A stretch of DNA of 64,000 bases from Tetragonia tetragonoides (taxonomy: Eukaryota; Streptophyta; Magnoliopsida; Caryophyllales; Aizoaceae): positions 21,722,001-21,786,000 of the forward strand of contig CM076152.1 of the NCBI GenBank assembly GCA_038025085.1, read 5' to 3'. A program made the translations under genes and the position numbers. The notes under the pieces were generated by a model. It was not told the DNA's origin and searched no databases. It saw only the letters and a list, made by a program, of their open reading frames with translations. Positions 47,491 through 59,461 of this stretch are shown here, piece after piece (position 1 is the first letter of the stretch; each line of letters begins with the position of its first letter).

Positions 47491-47820
47491 ATATTGAGCT
47501 GTTTGGTAAGGCCCATAGAGTTTCCGGGCTTTAAAAATAATTTTGGCACTTTGGGCGGTAAGAGTTGTCGCAGTGTAGTTCCGGGCTTCGGTATCTAGGA
47601 CCTGCAAAAATAAACGGGTTAGTTTTACCTGAAAATAGTTGGTACCGTAAAATGAACTGTCGAATTTGAATTTCTGGGTCAAAGGGTTCTGCTCCCGCGC
47701 GCTTGGTACTGATATTTGCCGCAAATGAACTAGAAAAAGGTTGTGGAACAGCAAGTGAGGCCCGCATGTGCATGCCTGCAAGCCCGGTAGAGGCCTAGGC
47801 CGATGCTGGGCCTCGGATGA
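47491..47820. other. Spacer upstream of gene A, element 2
   Basis: No gene. The overlapping minus-strand ORFs have no recognisable domain. Confidence 0.5.
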
Positions 47821-47821
47821 G

Positions 47822-48138
47822 GGCCGCTAGCGGCGCTGAGCTTGAGGCGAATAAAAGTGGCGTCAGCGTTTTTTTCTTTCTTTCGCGTGCCATTCTTCTT
47901 CTTCGCCGAGCATAATTTTTGAGAGCAATTGGTTGAGAGCCACCATTGTTGAGTGTTTTACTTTGCTTGAGGTAAGTCAATTCTTGACCAAATTCTTCGA
48001 TTTTTGTCTTGAACTTGCTTATTTTTCCGCCTAGTTGCTGAATTTTGGGTTGCATTTTTGAATGGATGTTTGTTTTTTGCGAATCTGAAACTTTTAATTT
48101 TTTTCACTTGTAGAGAGAGAAAGCTTCATTGTACTCCC
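47822..48138 (+). promoter_or_regulatory. Promoter and 5' UTR of antisense gene A, element 2
   Basis: Perfect 12-bp palindrome GCCGCTAGCGGC (47823-47834) inside a motif identical over 14 bases to the LTR motif (46251-46264). A TATA-like GCGAATAAAAGTGG follows at 47847-47860. A probable 5' UTR intron runs from 47972 to 48113 (GGTAAG donor, TTGTAG acceptor). Confidence 0.6.
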
Positions 48139-50894
48139 ATGGCTCCCGTGGACAAAGGAAAACCTCCCATGGGTAAGGGGGAGTACGACCTGGACCTTTT
48201 CCGTACTGGGCTTCGCTCCACTAGTGCACCTCCGACTAGTCACGCGGATGGAGCTCCACTGTATCAGGATTCATTTATGGGGCTGGACTGGCGCCCGGCT
48301 AGGGTTTCGAACCGTATTATTTTACTACCGGAGAGGCAGAGTCATCTGTCTAACCTGAAGCTGGTATGTTTTCAGACCTTTTTTTTTTCCTGTTCAGTTA
48401 ATATATTCTTTTGAACTGAAAATTGGAACTGTTAATGTTTCGGCACACGAACAAATTGGGACTTGTACTGGATTGGTGGTCAATTGTATATAATTTGTGT
48501 AGAATTATTTTAGATGTATCTGTAACATATGGGATGTTGAGAAAAATTTGTTTGTTGGCTATAGTGTTGGTGTCTTGTTGCAGGCTCATGGGGCTACCTC
48601 CCATTGGGCTATGATGCTGGAGACTTTTTCAGTGGGAGCTAGGAACTTGGTATTGGGCTCGGGTCTTGACCATTTCTTGACCGTTATCCCTGCTTGTCAC
48701 TCCGGGGATTCTAGGATCTTTGCTAGGGGGCTATTAGAGAAGTTTTGGGATTCCAAGAACACTTTCCGTACGCTTGTAGGAGAGATGTTCCCCACCCCTT
48801 ATCTTTTTGCTGTGCTGACGGGGCTATCCTTTATAGGGCGTCGTATCCGGTATGACGCGAGTTACTGGCGACGGAGTGACAGTCTACTTGAGCTTTATGG
48901 GCCTGTGTCTGCCCACTCCGATAAGGATCGGGTCTCTTTAGTGCGGTTGTGGGAGACTTTGGCAGAGCAGGGGCTTACTGAGGAGCAGAGAGCCAGTATT
49001 TTCCTGACTTGCTTGTTGGGGTCGACCATCTTTTCTCAGAAGAAGAGCGTACGTCAAGTCGATTTCTTGACATGTTTAGAGGATTTGACCAAGTTCCATG
49101 AGTACAACTCGGTGCTTTTGCTTATGCTTCCTTGGTGAGATGGTGTTGTCGGGCTTGTAGGCCTAAGTCGACGAGTGAGAGGGCGTCTATCTCGGGCCCG
49201 TGTAGGATACTGGAGGTAGGCTCACATACTTCACTTTTTCCTTTGCACACGCTTTTGAATGTGAAAATCATTCTTTTTTGTTTGCTTGTATGGCTGTTAT
49301 GGTTCTTCGAGTATTTTCCAGCTTTCGATCCTCACCATCCTGGTTTGAGGATGTTCCCATTAGGTTCACGGTGGATCAGTATAGATAACCATTCATTTAC
49401 CTCTTTGGAGCATTTTCGGGCTTCCTTTGAGAGTCATGCCGCTTCTATGGTATGTTGTTGTTGACTTGTGCATTTTTTTTTGTTCATTTGGTGTGAATGA
49501 ACTTTTGAACTGGTAACCTGCAGGTGTCATGGTTCATTTTTGATGTATTCCTGGGGTTCCGCCCCATATTACCATGGAGTCCTTTAGAGTGTCCTCTCTG
49601 CGGGTGGTCTTTGAGGGGCCATTTGGCTTTATATGGTACTTGGGGGACCGTTTGACCCGCCTGGTTTATCCTACTTTGGGTAGCCATCTGGTTCCGGAGG
49701 ATCCTCCATTGACCATGTTCTATCTGCGCGGTCTGAGTGTGCGGGACTTTGGGGTCGTGGCTCGTGGTATGGCGGCCACGGAGTTTCTCATGCCGGAGGT
49801 TGTTGGCTTGGATCGTATGGCCGTGTACCTAGCTTACTTCTTGGATCGTCTGATGCCGGACCTCACTTCTGAGGTAAGAAATTTATCTGCATCTTTTCAG
49901 CTATATGTGTGATATATTGACTTCTCGTGTCTCGCAGCTGGATCGTATGGCTCCTCAGGGTCCCAGGAGGTCCCATTCTAGAGTTCTTCGGGGCCATCCC
50001 CCAAGCATGACCTTGCCGACCAAGGAGGTGAGGTACATTGGGAGAGCAGAGGACGCATAGTAGAGGAGTTTCCTCTACATATGGCAAATGGAGAGGTTGT
50101 GGAGGGTTTGCCCTTGTCTGATGGTTGTACGGGGGTAAGCTCCTTTTTATCCCTTCTTGTGTTTGTGTTTGCTTTTGAGTGCTGACTCTATCTTGTGGCT
50201 CTTATTTTGTAGTTGAACCGGGAGTAGACCTCTCAGATCTTCAAGCTCATTCACCTACTGAAGAAAGGCTATGGTCGAGTGACGGGCAAGGGGAAGAGTT
50301 CTCGGTCTAAGACCGTTGATGTAAGTAGACTTTTATCTTTTGTTTAGCTAAGTGAAGTGCTTAATTTAACATTTTGATTTTGATTGTCTGCAGATGTCTC
50401 AGTCTTCGTCTTCGGTGGCACCTCGACATTCTTCTGTTGCGAGGGCCTCTTCGGCGAGCAGACCGTCTGTTGCTCGTTCACTTCCCGTAGCTGTGGCCAG
50501 GCCTCCTATTGATGAGGCGCCCGGACCTTCTGTGCCGTATATCCCTGAGATGTTCGCTCCTGCGGGTTTCGAGCCTTCTCTTGACAGCAGGCCTATTGTT
50601 ACACCCACAGCTGGAGGTTGGGCGAACGCCCCTGGATGGGATGTGCCTTATACTGCGCCTTCGTATCAGGATGTGGCTATGGATTTTGCTAGTCAGGCCA
50701 CAGAGAGCGTCTTCGGTGTGGGGCTTTATGCAGGTACCCCTATGCGCGCACCTGCATATGATAGGCGGGACATGAGGCCCAACAACAGCAGACCTATTTA
50801 TAGCTCTTCTCTCCATTATTCGACTGGGAACTATAGTCAGAGGCCGTCCGTTGATGATGAGGCTGCCAGCAATGGCGATGATGACTCTGGTTGA
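48139..50894 (+). pseudogene. Antisense gene A of element 2: plant mobile domain protein
   Basis: Seven-exon structure parallel to element 1: 48139-48363, 48584-49215, about 49287-49449, 49524-49873, 49938-50134, 50213-50320, 50394-50894. The sixth exon is 108 nt in both elements. PMD signature: FWDSKNTFRTL, MFPTPYLFAVLTGLSF, IFLTCLLGSTIF, WFFEYFPAFDP, GPFGFIWYLGDR. The last exon encodes a Ser/Pro/Ala-rich disordered tail. Frameshifts occur near 49115, in exon 4 near 49570 and in exon 5; the acceptor of exon 3 looks mutated; an in-frame TAG (50225-50227) is at the same codon as in element 1. The protein is therefore not made intact here. Confidence 0.75.
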
Positions 50895-51243
50895 GCATTG
50901 TTGGGTTTCCTTGTAGACACTGACCTTGAGATTTTACTCCTGTTTTTATGCATTTTTTATTATGTATTATGATGACTCGATTATGTCCGTCTGATCTCTT
51001 AAGTATACAATATGTTATGCAATAGGGAAACAACCACAATTTAGGGAATAAAAAAAAAGTAAAAATTGCAAGAAAAAGCAAAAATTACACATATTATATC
51101 CCCTAAAAAAATGAAAAATAAAAAAAAAAACTAAGAGAGTCTCGGGCTTTGTAATTCAACGCGCATATCAAAATTGGGCTTAAATCAAGCAGACTGGATC
51201 AATTGGGCGGGCTGAAGCGAGACGGAAATTTTTGACTGGGCCA
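50895..51243. other. Gene A 3' UTR and spacer, element 2
   Basis: A-rich, no gene seen; separates gene A from the gene B promoter. Confidence 0.5.
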
Positions 51244-51327
51244 GGGTCAGGGCCGCTGACGGCTCTGGTTTGGGCTTTTTCGTGGATTTCTGACTTCTTT
51301 TGGACCGCGTTTTTGCCTATAAATAGC
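51244..51327 (+). promoter_or_regulatory. Promoter of antisense gene B, element 2
   Basis: TATA box CCTATAAATAGC (51316-51327), 74 bases before the ATG. The upstream motif GGGCCGCTGACGGCTCTGG (51250-51268) is a two-base variant of the GCCGCTAGCGGC palindrome found in the LTRs and the gene A promoter. Confidence 0.7.
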
Positions 51328-51400
51328 ACTTACGGGATTGTTGGATGTTGTATCACTTTTTTAGACTTTTAGCTCTCTCAAATTTCCCAAATCTCCTACC

Positions 51401-54280
51401 ATGGTGAAATCCTTTGAAAACCTGTTCGATGCTTGGTGCAAAAATTTGACCATAGAAGACAAACTTGAACTGGCTCCGTTCCACGTCTCTACCCTGCTGA
51501 CTTTAAAACCAACCAAAATATTGTGGCCCCTTCTTTGATCCACTTTGAATTATTTGGACCCCGACTTGCATGTCTTTCGTTTTGGTAATTCAGTTGAAGA
51601 ATTCACTGCGATCACTAATATGCCTGGTGTTCTTCCTCCAGCTGTGCCTTATTTGAGAGATAGCGATACGTGTCGTTTGCACATACAAATTCAAAAACCT
51701 TATTTCTATCATAAACATATAAATAATATAGCATAGGATAAATAAGGGTCGATCCCACGAGGACAGAAATTAATATTTGTTAACTTCAACTCTAATCATA
51801 GTTCGCAAATTACAAAATAAGATATAACCACATATTTACAGTCATCTTGAGGGGTTTTGATTAAAGAGTGACACTAATAAAATAGAAAATAAACTAACTA
51901 ATATAATATTAACAAGTGAAACAGGCAAACGAATTAAACACATAAAACCATAGCTCAAATTAGATTATCATGATTTTAAATCCAATTGAATGACTTCAAG
52001 AACATCGATATTAAGTTGACTGTAGAAATTCTGGACGCTAGATTTTCCCTATTTCCTTTTAGTTATAATTAAAGCTAATTAAAAACCAAGAAAACATCAT
52101 CAACTCTAACCAAATAAACATGCACAGCCACGAATTATTTATGCTAGATCATGTATATCCTAATTTGAATCTAAGCACTTGTGACGGTACATAGCCAAGC
52201 TAGTTGCTACTATGACTATTGTTTTAGACCAGCCTAGGAACAATATATTAGCGTTTGCCCTAATGAAATACACATGAAACTGATCAGGAAACATGCATAA
52301 AATTAGAACTTGAAACAATTAAGCACAAATATAATATGAATAACATCAACTACTTGAATTCATCAATTAGTAACCAAACAGTAGAGTTCAGAACATCTAA
52401 AAATAAATGACATGTCTAATAGGAAACTAAGGTATTTAAGCGTAGATGAAACATGAGATAACTAAAACAAAGGGTTACAAAGGAGTTGAAGACTTATGTA
52501 AATGTGGCATTCAAACATCATTCTGTGAAGCCTGTTTTGACACAATCCTCTCGGTGATGTTCGCATCTTCCTCTTGGCATGAACCAGCTCATCCCTCAAG
52601 GTTTAGTTTTCTCCTTTGAACACCAATCATTCGGGTCTCACATCCTCACCATCTCTCTGTTTTGTGTGACAGAAAGAGTAGAAAGTAAACGTATGCTTGC
52701 CTGACAACGTGCGAACGTTCTTGCCTTCTTTTTAAGCGTGATTGTCGTGATCTTTTGGGCTGGAATAGAGTCCCAAAATCAGAAGAAATCTTCCCAAATT
52801 TCGTGCAATATGTTCTTCTATTAGAGGGGTGAAGATCTCTCTGTGCTTGGGCATTAAGTTATGCAAAAATTAGGAAAGTTAGGGCTGCAGCAACTTGTAG
52901 CATAATTTCGGCCATGTTAAATTCTGATTTTGGAAAAGTATAAAACATAAAAGTTTTATATCTTCTTTTGGGATTTCCATAGCATTTCGAATCATCCGGA
53001 TCCGTTACCTAACGAAAACGTTATGCCCAAAATACGAACTGTTGTCAAAACTGCTCCAAATTGCGAATTGGACCGAATTTGCTCTCCTTTATTCGGCCAA
53101 TATTACCTACACAATAAAAATATAGAAAATAGGCCTAAAACACAATAAAATATAAAAATATAAATTAAAAGGTAAAATACTAAATATTATTAGAACGCAA
53201 ATAATAATGATCTAAAACTAATCAAAACATAACGATAATGAGGGATAAAACATGTATATTATAGGACTTATCAGGCTCAATACGGGAAATCCTTAGGCTT
53301 GTCATCTGCAGAAACCAAAAGTATGATTCTCGGTGCCGATTTGGACTTAGTTCAACTTTGCAAAAAATTTGTTGTTTCTTCTGACAAAGGTGCAATATTT
53401 AGGCGTTGTCGTCGACAAGCTTTTGTACTTTGCCTATTGAACCGCCTATTGTTTGCTAATGCCGAGTCGCCTAACTTGGGTAGAGCCTCGTTGTTGCGAG
53501 TAGTGAATCAAATGGCTGAAGGGCACTCTCCTTTGCGTCTGGTTGTACGGGAAACTATTATTGGGCTTGACAGGTTGAAGATCTCTCCTTACGAAGCTTT
53601 TTCTGGCAGTCCCCTGCTGCTTCAAATTTGGTTATGTGAGCATCTAAGGCTAATAGAGTCACCAGAGAATATGATTGCTCGCGTCCCTGAAGCTTGGCCA
53701 AAGAAAACCTATACTGCCGCTAGCTTCTTGGTTAGGAAGAGGCTATATTCTGAAAAATCCCTTATTGAATGGGATGCCTTTTTCCATGCAGGTCCTGCTA
53801 TCCGCTGGCATGTGTTTTGGTGGAATTCAACTTCTTTAGTAGCCTGTGAAAATTTTGTTTCTCATACTACCATAGTGGGTCTGTACAGGGGTACTTTCTT
53901 CTTTCCTTCTAGGGTTATGAGACAATACGGGTTGAAACAGGTTCTCTCTCGTCAGGAGACGACAAGGACAACTATCATAGTTTTGACCACTGAATTTGTT
54001 GAGGTATGGGGAAGTATTGGCGTAGCCGGGACCGCTATATTGCAGTGATGGAGAAGCGAGACAAGCCCTTCGTCATGAGGAGTGAGACCAACTAAAGGCT
54101 AAGTATGACTCAAGAACAAGAAGCAAGAAAAGAAAGGAAGGGCCTCATGAGGGAGGCTATCATGTACTGAAAAGAGGCAAGGCCCCAGCTCAAGGGAGCG
54201 ATCATAGGTCGTCCTCAAGCCAGGGTCTTTCACAGAAGAACTCTTCAACGAGGCCTTCTAAAGGGAAGAAGGATTAAAAT
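51401..54280 (+). pseudogene. Antisense gene B of element 2: PMD-like/DUF7745-type protein
   Basis: Starts MVKSFENLFDAWCKNL, aligning with the start of the element 1 copy. A TGA at 51536-51538, then LHVFRFGNSVEEFTAI, then a 1.6-kb solo LTR (51671-53279), then RRCRRQAFVLCLLNRLLF, SPLLLQIWLCEH, FPSRVMRQYGLKQ. The segment LLLQIW is contiguous, so the intron present at this place in element 1 is absent. A frameshift at about 54010 precedes the charged C-terminal tail, which seems to end near 54275. It is broken in several places. Confidence 0.68.
51671..53279. mobile_element. Solo LTR of an unrelated family
   Basis: 1609 bp bounded by TGTCG and GGCTCA, with perfect 5-bp duplication ATACG (51666-51670, 53280-53284). 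No coding capacity; contains GGGTCGATCCCACGAGGA near the left end, a phrase I associate with LTR ends in minus orientation. It interrupts gene B. Confidence 0.75.
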
Positions 54281-54583
54281 AGTTTTACTAGATAGCAAGT
54301 CTAGTTTTTTTAAAAAAAGAATAATAAGAATTTTTTTAGCTTAAACCCTCATAGTTTCATTATTCTTTTTTTTTTTTTTTTTTGTAACCTTAAACCCACA
54401 CTGGATAGGAAGTTTAATTTTTGCAAAGTAAGTTTATTCGTTCAGTTTGAATAAAGATTATCACTTTTTAAATGAGTTGAATGGAATTTTTGGATTGATT
54501 TTGGCCGAGCCCCTTAAAAGGGTTACCTACGTATCCAGTATGGAATCAGGCCAGCGTAGTTCGTTCACTTTGTGTACGCCTAT
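54281..54583. other. Convergent 3' space, element 2
   Basis: No gene. T-rich stretch (54364-54383), then the phrase CCCCTTAAAAGGGTTACC that accompanies the 3' ends of such elements. Confidence 0.45.
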
Positions 54584-55922
54584 TTTTTTTGGATTTTTTT
54601 TTGTTGAAAACTACATTTATTTTTGTACTTTTTTTGGAAAACTAACTAATTTCTTAAATTTGTTGGGAACTACCTTCATTCCATTTTTTTTTTGTCAAAG
54701 ACTACCAATTGACGGAAAAACACTGAAGGAGTTAACTTTAATCACCTTTTAACCTTTTTGTCCTTCAATTCCCCGTGCCTTTCACCTGTGCCCTCTATTT
54801 TCCCTCTAATTTTCCCAATTCAATTTTCCTCATTTGCTTTCTTCCCTCATCTTTCACATTCATCACCATTCACCACCACCATTATCACCTTCACCAAACC
54901 TTTTGAAAATTAATGAAACCCAAAATTTGATTTATCCCCATTTTCAACAAAAAACCTTGAAATCCCAAGTTTGTTCTTCAAACTATTAACCTATCATTTT
55001 GGGAAAAATTCATGATTCTCAATCAACCGATCAACATTACCACCATGGACACAAAATTACTTGAGTCAGTAATCTCTAAAGCTCCATTTCGATCGACATT
55101 TTGGCCCATTTTCTAAAAGGCCTTTAATTGGCAAATCACAACTTTTGAATATCTGGGTACCTCTTAATCACCACCATGGACGCAACTTTGAGCTCTTCAG
55201 TGGGTTATGGGATGAAATTTAGGAAAAAGGGTATGTGAATAAATCAAAAGAGGGTGTGCATAGTCGTTTTCTTCATGTTATACTTACAATTAGGTATTAA
55301 TTACGTTATGTATACCCTAATAAAAGACACCCCATTTGAGGAGAAGGAATCAAGTAATATTAATTTATTTAACCCATAACAAGATTCTAATCCGTACATT
55401 TATTCTCTCTTATTTTTGTTACCTTTGATTTGGAATTCGAATTTGGAACCAAGTCGACTAAGTTGGGCATGATCTTTTTGTGATATTTCACAATAAAGAA
55501 TGTCAACATTATAAGCTCTGTGTAACGATCAGAACTGAACAAATATGACTATGTTTTCTACAAGTTGATGATGGTCCAACAATGGTGAATTAAGGCAGAA
55601 AAAGAGATGAGAGAGTAGAGAGAAGTGGCGTAACAGAGAAGAGAGAGAAAGTGAGATAATAAATGAAAAGAGGGAGGGGAAATTAGAGTCAACGCGGTCA
55701 AAGAGAGGAAAAGAATTTTAGTTCAGTCAACATACATAAGTGACGGGATTTACGGTCTTTCACTCGCAAAGTTCACCCTGTTAGACGAATTTCTGTCAAT
55801 TGGTAGTCTTTGACAAAAAAATTGGAATGAAAGTAGTTCCCCACAAATTTAAGAAATAAGGTAGTTTCCCACAAAAAAAATGCAAAACCGAAGGTAGTTT
55901 TAACCAAAATATCCATTTTTTA
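54584..55922. mobile_element. Long-TIR (Mutator-like) non-autonomous element
   Basis: About 140-bp imperfect terminal inverted repeats: the left end carries AACTACCTTCATTCCA and GTCAAAGACTACCAATTGAC, and both recur inverted at 55795-55840. Ends are blurred by T/A runs, so I could not fix the target duplication. No transposase is seen. Confidence 0.7.
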
Positions 55923-55961
55923 TTTATTTATTTATTTATTTTAAATTTTCAGATTTTTTTA

Positions 55962-57337
55962 GACGTAGCACTTCTTTAGTTAGTCCATATTGGTGAGCTG
56001 GCTGAACTCTATGCCATCAATATCCATTAGTCTGATTGAGCCTCCTGATAGAATGTCTTTGATGATGAACGGGCCGGACCAGTTTGGTCGAAATTTGCCC
56101 CTGGGGTCACTAACTGGGGCGCGTAATTCTTTCCAAACTAAATCTCCTTCCTTTAAATTCCGAGGTCGAACCTTTTTATTGAATGCTCTTGCCATGCGTT
56201 GTTGGTACATGTGGGAGTGGTCTAGGGCCCGTAGGCGTTTTTCATCCGTGAACATGAGTTCTTCGTAGCGGGCTTGTAACAATTGGGTTTTAGGAATCTC
56301 ACCCTCTAGGGCTATGCGCATGGAGGGTAGTTGGACTTCTATGGGTAGAACTGCTTCCATTCCGTAGACTAGGGAATAAGGGGTTGCTCCCGTACAGGAT
56401 CTTATGGACGTCCTATACCTCCAAAGGGAAAATGAGAGTTTTATGGGCCAATCTTTGTAGTTTTCTATCATCTTTTCAATGATAGTCTTGAGATTTTTGT
56501 TTGTGGCTTCTACTGCGCCGTTGGTTTGGGGATGATTTGTGGTGCTGGATTTTGTAGTTCTTGAGGAGGGTGGCTGTTTCGACTTTGAAAATGGGATCCA
56601 TGGACACTGATTATTTCATGTGGAACGACGTATCGGCAAATGATGTTGTTCCTTATGAACTTGGATACTTGTTTGGAGGTAAGGACGACATAGGATTGGG
56701 CTTCAACCCCTTTGGTAAAATAGTCTATGGATACTAGGATGTATTCGTGTCCTCCCGAGCCTTTTGGGGTGATCTTACCAATGATAACTATTCCCTTTGC
56801 GGAAAACGACCAAGGGGATGTGAATTTGTGGAGCATTGAGGGTGGCATATGCTGCAGGTCGGCATATATCTGACATTTCTTGCACTTCTTGACATATTCG
56901 TAACAATCTCTTTCCATAGTGGTCCAATAATACCCTAGTTGTAGGATCTTTCTAGAGAGCATTCGACCATTCATGTGTGGTCCGCACACCCCATTATGTA
57001 CCTCGTCCATAATTTCTGCGGCTTCTTTGGAATTCAGGCATCTGAGGTTAACTCCGTTGTGGGAGTTTTTGTACAGAACCCCCTTGTATTCTATGTATTG
57101 CGCCGCTAAGAGACGGATGGCCCGTTGAGCTCTTAGTAGTGCGTCTTGAGGGTATATTCCTTTGGTGATGTAGTTGAAGACGTCTTGGTACCAAGGATTT
57201 TCTTTGATCGGACCCAGAGTCATTTCTATGTCGAGATTGTTGCAAAAGACTGGCTCGCTTCTTCTTTGTATACAAACGGGCATCATGCTAACTGGATCGG
57301 GTATGATAATCAAGGATGCTAATTTGAGCATTTGCAA
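55962..57337 (-). pseudogene. Element 2 integrase, catalytically dead
   Basis: The zinc-binding N-terminus is present (HNGVCGPHMNG and CKKCQ), followed by the core. The first catalytic Asp is replaced (GIVIIG, codon at 56786-56788; family GIDIIG) and the second lies in SVHGSHF where DNG is expected (56603-56605). A frameshift near 56570 separates the last part with RYRTSIRS and the C-terminal region, ending around 55962-55982. The window shows no other integrase, so movement would need a helper. Confidence 0.85.
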
Positions 57338-58199
57338 ATTGATTATCCTCTCGTGGAAGGTATGTGAAGGCTACCTCTTCAAAATTATCAAGTACTTTAT
57401 CCAAAAACTCCTGGTAGAGTGCCAGGCTCTCGCTGTGAACTTTCCATTTCCTGGAAACTTGATTGATGATTAGTAGGGAATCCCCATAGACCTTGAGTAC
57501 TCGGATACCCAGGCCTACAGCTGCTTGTAGACCAATGATACATGCTTCATATTCGGCTGCGTTATTAGTGACAGGAAAATCTAATTTTACTAAGATGGGA
57601 GTATGGGCTTCATCTGGAGATACTAGGAGCACTCTTGCGCCATAACCTTTTTGGTTGGATGCCCCGTCAAAGTACATTTTCCAACAATTTTCTTCAATTA
57701 AGGCCACATCTTCATCAGGGAAGTCATATTGCTCGTGTTCCTTAGCTGTGTGAGTAGGGTGCTCGGCCAAGTATTTTGAAACTGCGTGTCCCTTGATGGT
57801 GTTGGTAGGATCAAACTTGAGATCAAATTTGGATAACAAAACCGTCCACCTTGCGATTCTTCCACTTAAGACTGGCTTCTCGAATATATACTTGAGGGGA
57901 TTCATTATTGACCTTACCAGTACGGGGTGATTGAGCATGTAATGTCTGAGTTTCTTGGTGGCCAAGACTAGAGCTAAGCAGGACTTTTCGAGGCTTGAAT
58001 ATCTGGTTTCATAGACAATGAATTTCTTGCTTAAGTAATATATGGCTCGTTCTTGATCTTCTATGGCTTGGGCTAGCATAGCCCGAAGGCAGTGTCGGTT
58101 ACTGTCAAATAAAGGATCAATGGTAGACCTTGCTTCGGAGGAGCAAGAATAGGTGGGTTGGCTAGATAATCTTTCATCTTGTCGAACGCTTCTTGACAT
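57288..58199 (-). pseudogene. Element 2 RNase H and additional archaeal-type RNase H
   Basis: The first half is the gypsy RNase H (SKKFIVYETRYSSLEKSC, GRIARWTVLL). The second half is a full extra RNase H: MYFDGASN, NNAAEYEAC, VYGDSLLIINQ, PREDNQFANA, keeping the Asp-Glu-Asp-Asp set. A dual RNase H is a hallmark of the Tat lineage. It is joined to the RT by a frameshift near 58085-58100. Confidence 0.88.
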
Positions 58200-59461
58200 T
58201 GATCATCCCACTCAATTTTTACCCCCTTCTTCAACTCCTTTAATATGGGTTCACATGTTATGATGAACTTTGATATGAACCGACTTATGTATTGAAGTCG
58301 ACCAAGGAACCCCCTCATTTTCGTTTCATTTTTGGGCGGCGGCATTTCAACTATCGCTTTGATCTTGGATGGATCAATTTCGTTTCCCCTTTGACTGACT
58401 ACGTAGCCCAACAGTTTGCCTAGCGTGACTCCGAATGCACATTTTTGAGGATTCAGTCGGAAGTTATAGTTGCGTAACCTTTCAAAGAACTTGTGGAGCG
58501 CCTGAATATGCCCGTATCGGTGCCCTAATTTCACGATCATATCATCCACATAGACTTTGGCTTCTTTATGCATCATATCGTGTAGCAGAGTTGTGGCGGT
58601 CCTTTGATAAGTTGCACCTGCGTTTTTTAATCCAAAGGGCATGACTCTGTAGCAATAGGTTCCCCAAGGAGTTATGAACGTTGTTTTGCTAATATCTTCT
58701 TCAGCTATATGAACTTGATTATACCCTGAGTAGCCGTCCATGAATGACAATAGGGCATATTCGGTTGTGTTATCTACCAAAAGATCAATATGGGGTAAAG
58801 GGAAATACTCTTTTGGGCTAGCTTTGTTCAGGTCTCTGAAATCGACGCACATTCTGACTCGGCCATCCTTCTTCGGTACTGGAACCACATTGGCCATCCA
58901 TTCAGGATAATCTGACACCACAATAAACCCAGCGGCAAGTTGTGTTTGTACCTCCTCCTTTATTTTTAATGCCCATCCTGGTCGGAGACGCCGTAGTTTC
59001 TGCTTAACTGGCGTAGCATCAGGGTATAAAGGGATTCTATGCTCGACTATGCTTCTTTCAATTCCTGCCATGTCCTTGTAAGACCAAGCAAAGACATCTA
59101 TGTATTGTTTCAAAAGTTCAACAAATTGCTCACGTTCTTGTCCAGTTAGGGATAATCCAATTCTTACTTCACGAGGTTCGCTTTCATTGCTTAAATTAAT
59201 TAATTCTGTTTCCTCCATAATGGAGGTCTTTTGTTCATGATTGATTACTGCTTTTAGCAAATCTTTAGGCAACTCATTTTCATCATTGGGTTTATCAATA
59301 GCTAAACAAGGCGAAAAATAAGCAGAAGGATTTTTCATTTTATTAGAATTGAAAACAGCAAGAAAGGGATCTGAATTTCCCCTCATTTTGACACTAGACT
59401 TAGAAAAATAAAAGGGAACACGGCCTGTTACTAACTCATCCATAGGACCTAAGCTAGTCAC
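58073..59461 (-). pseudogene. Element 2 reverse transcriptase
   Basis: Complete RT domain: VPVPKKDGRVRMCVDFRDLN, LPHIDLLVDN, FGLKNAGATYQR and YVDD (58541-58552). The frame is open over about 460 residues and better preserved than integrase. Confidence 0.9.
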
